From: Modicisalibacter sp033446685
Lineage (GTDB): Bacteria; Pseudomonadota; Gammaproteobacteria; Pseudomonadales; Halomonadaceae
Length of the DNA: 64,000 nucleotides
Assembly (NCBI RefSeq): GCF_033446685.1
Contig: NZ_JAWQLY010000012.1
Span: 1-64,000, forward strand
Direction: 5' to 3'
Shown: piece by piece, positions 62,821-64,000 of the stretch
Layout of the letters: every line of letters begins with the position of its first letter
Numbering within the stretch: position 1 is the stretch's first letter
The notes under the pieces: model-generated
Database searches by the model: none
Seen by the model: only the letters and a program-made list of their open reading frames with translations
Told to the model about the DNA's origin: nothing
Program-made: the position numbers and the translations under genes

Positions 62821-64000
62821 AGATCAAACGGGACTTCCCGCACCGCGTGCGTGAAATCGACAACACCTGGATAACGCTGGACGACGGCACCCGCCTGGCC
62901 GCGCGAATCTGGCTACCCGAGGACGCCGAAACCCGGCCGGTCCCGGCGATCCTCGAATACCTGCCGTATCGCAAGCGAGACGGCACGGCGATTCGCGACG
63001 AGCTGACGCATCCCTACTTTGCCGGCCACGGCTATGCCTGCGTGCGCGTCGACATGCGCGGCAACGGCGAATCCGACGGCCTGATGCTCGACGAGTACGC
63101 ACCACAGGAGCAGGCCGACGCCCTGGAAGTGATCGACTGGATCGCCAGCCAGCCCTGGTGCGACGGCAAGCTCGGCATGATGGGCATCTCCTGGGGCGGC
63201 TTCAACGGCCTGCAGGTTGCCGCGCTACGCCCGAAGCCGCTCAAGGCGATCATCACGCTGTGCTCCACCGACGATCGCTACGCCGACGATATCCACTACA
63301 AGGGCGGCAACATGCTGCTGGAGAATCTCGGCTGGGCGGCGACCATGCTGAGCTTTTCCGCCGCCGTGCCCGATCCGGCGCTGGTCGGCGAGCGCTGGCG
63401 CGAGATGTGGAAGCATCGGCTCGACAACATGCCGCTGCTGGCCGAAAACTGGCTGGGCCACCAGCACCGAGATGACTATTGGCGTCATGGTTCCATTGGC
63501 GAGAACTATGAAGATATCCAGGCTGCGGTCTATATGATCAGCGGCTGGGGGGATTCGTACATCAATACGATCCCGCGCATGATGGAGAGGCTTTCCTGCC
63601 CCAGGAAGGCGCTGCTGGGACCGTGGATGCACAAGTACCCGCATTTCGCGATCCCGGACCCGGCGATCGGTTTCCTGCAGGAGGCGCTGCGCTGGTGGGA
63701 CTACTGGCTCAAAGACGTCGACACCGGCATCATGGACGAGCCCGAGTGCACCTTCTATCTGCAGGACGGCGTGCCGCCGGCGCCCAAGTATCTCGAGCGC
63801 CCCGGCCAATGGGTACGCACCCACGGCTGGCCGGCGCCCAGTGACGAGATCGACACGACCACGCTCATCCTTGGCGATCATGGCCTTGCCGCCGATACCC
63901 GGCTAAGCCGAGACCGGCTGATCGCTTCGCCGCTGACCGCCGGCACGCTGCAGGGCGAGTACATTCCGCTGTGGTTCGGCGCCGACTTCCCGCCGGATCA
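62817..64000 (+). CDS. CocE/NonD-family hydrolase (X-Pro dipeptidyl-peptidase fold), 3' end cut by window
   Basis: Serine hydrolase of the alpha/beta fold, 394 codons visible. The nucleophile elbow is GISWGG (Ser125). The likely acid is in SGWGDSYI and the catalytic His in LGPWMHKYPHF, in the usual order. An N-terminal segment (DGTRLAARIWLPEDAE) is typical of CocE/X-Pro peptidase proteins. The jelly-roll C-terminus is beginning at the window end. It starts in ATGA overlap with the BCCT gene, so the two are translationally coupled and probably act on one compound. Family members hydrolyse esters or amides; the substrate here is not known. Confidence 0.9.
   Translation, partial: MKIKRDFPHRVREIDNTWITLDDGTRLAARIWLPEDAETRPVPAILEYLPYRKRDGTAIRDELTHPYFAGHGYACVRVDMRGNGESDGLMLDEYAPQEQADALEVIDWIASQPWCDGKLGMMGISWGGFNGLQVAALRPKPLKAIITLCSTDDRYADDIHYKGGNMLLENLGWAATMLSFSAAVPDPALVGERWREMWKHRLDNMPLLAENWLGHQHRDDYWRHGSIGENYEDIQAAVYMISGWGDSYINTIPRMMERLSCPRKALLGPWMHKYPHFAIPDPAIGFLQEALRWWDYWLKDVDTGIMDEPECTFYLQDGVPPAPKYLERPGQWVRTHGWPAPSDEIDTTTLILGDHGLAADTRLSRDRLIASPLTAGTLQGEYIPLWFGADFPPD

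Overview
The window is about 64 kb of high-GC bacterial chromosome, densely coded on both strands. It most resembles a halophilic gammaproteobacterium of the Halomonadaceae (Halomonas, Salinicola and relatives). This is inferred from gene content and order: ftsB-ispD-ispF-truD-surE-pcm-nlpD-rpoS, tesA/ybbA/ybbP, an ettA-type ABC-F protein, cyoABCDE, a full deo set under a DeoR-type repressor, ZntB, and a BCCT transporter. No rRNA, tRNA, CRISPR array, transposase or phage gene was seen.

Layout: an ion-transport-like SLC13 permease bordered by heptanucleotide repeats (1-1.9 kb); a three-gene type I secretion operon with no recognisable substrate gene (2.4-7.1 kb); glyA (7.3-8.5 kb); a YbbA/YbbP-type ABC system divergent from tesA (8.7-12.7 kb); an EamA exporter, ZntB, a SelW-like protein, an MFS carrier and a short LOV blue-light receptor (12.8-17.3 kb); ettA and DUF2254/DUF1328 membrane proteins (17.8-21.1 kb); an LpxL-type acyltransferase, a cation/proton antiporter, alr and a TolC homologue (21.2-26.3 kb); the rpoS-to-ftsB cluster read leftward, with a DUF368 gene inserted between pcm and nlpD (26.5-34.0 kb); a run of small metabolic and repair enzymes (NIF3-like, two NUDIX, 2OG oxygenase, enoyl-CoA hydratase) and carriers (34.1-42.0 kb); tenA and thiC, each with its own TPP riboswitch (42.2-45.2 kb); an L,D-transpeptidase (45.4 kb); cyoABCDE (46.6-51.4 kb); deoR, tsx, nupC and deoC-deoA-deoB-deoD-cdd (51.8-59.6 kb); a pair of J-domain/J-like genes (59.7-61.0 kb); and a BCCT carrier overlapping a CocE/NonD-type hydrolase cut by the window end (61.3-64.0 kb).

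How the genes fit together: the 51.8-59.6 kb block is a complete nucleoside scavenging module, with an outer-membrane channel (Tsx), an inner-membrane carrier (NupC), phosphorolysis (DeoA, DeoD), deamination (Cdd), pentose-phosphate handling (DeoB, DeoC) and three TGTTA-N6-TAACA sites that look like DeoR operators. The thiamine block pairs pyrimidine salvage (TenA) and synthesis (ThiC) under tandem TPP sensors. The cyo block makes a complete bo3-type quinol oxidase with heme O synthase. The terminal BCCT-hydrolase pair suggests uptake and hydrolysis of an unidentified, probably quaternary-amine-related, compound.

Intergenic DNA holds several repeat families: perfect 7-bp microsatellites, two different ~140-160 bp palindromic elements, a 51-bp REP-like palindrome, a hairpin cluster and a 14-bp tandem repeat. 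The points most worth a second look are the LOV protein with a predicted fast photocycle, the tandem riboswitches with Shine-Dalgarno sequestering hairpins, the triple deo operators, the J-domain/J-like pair and the BCCT-hydrolase couple. No clearly new multigene system could be demonstrated from sequence alone.
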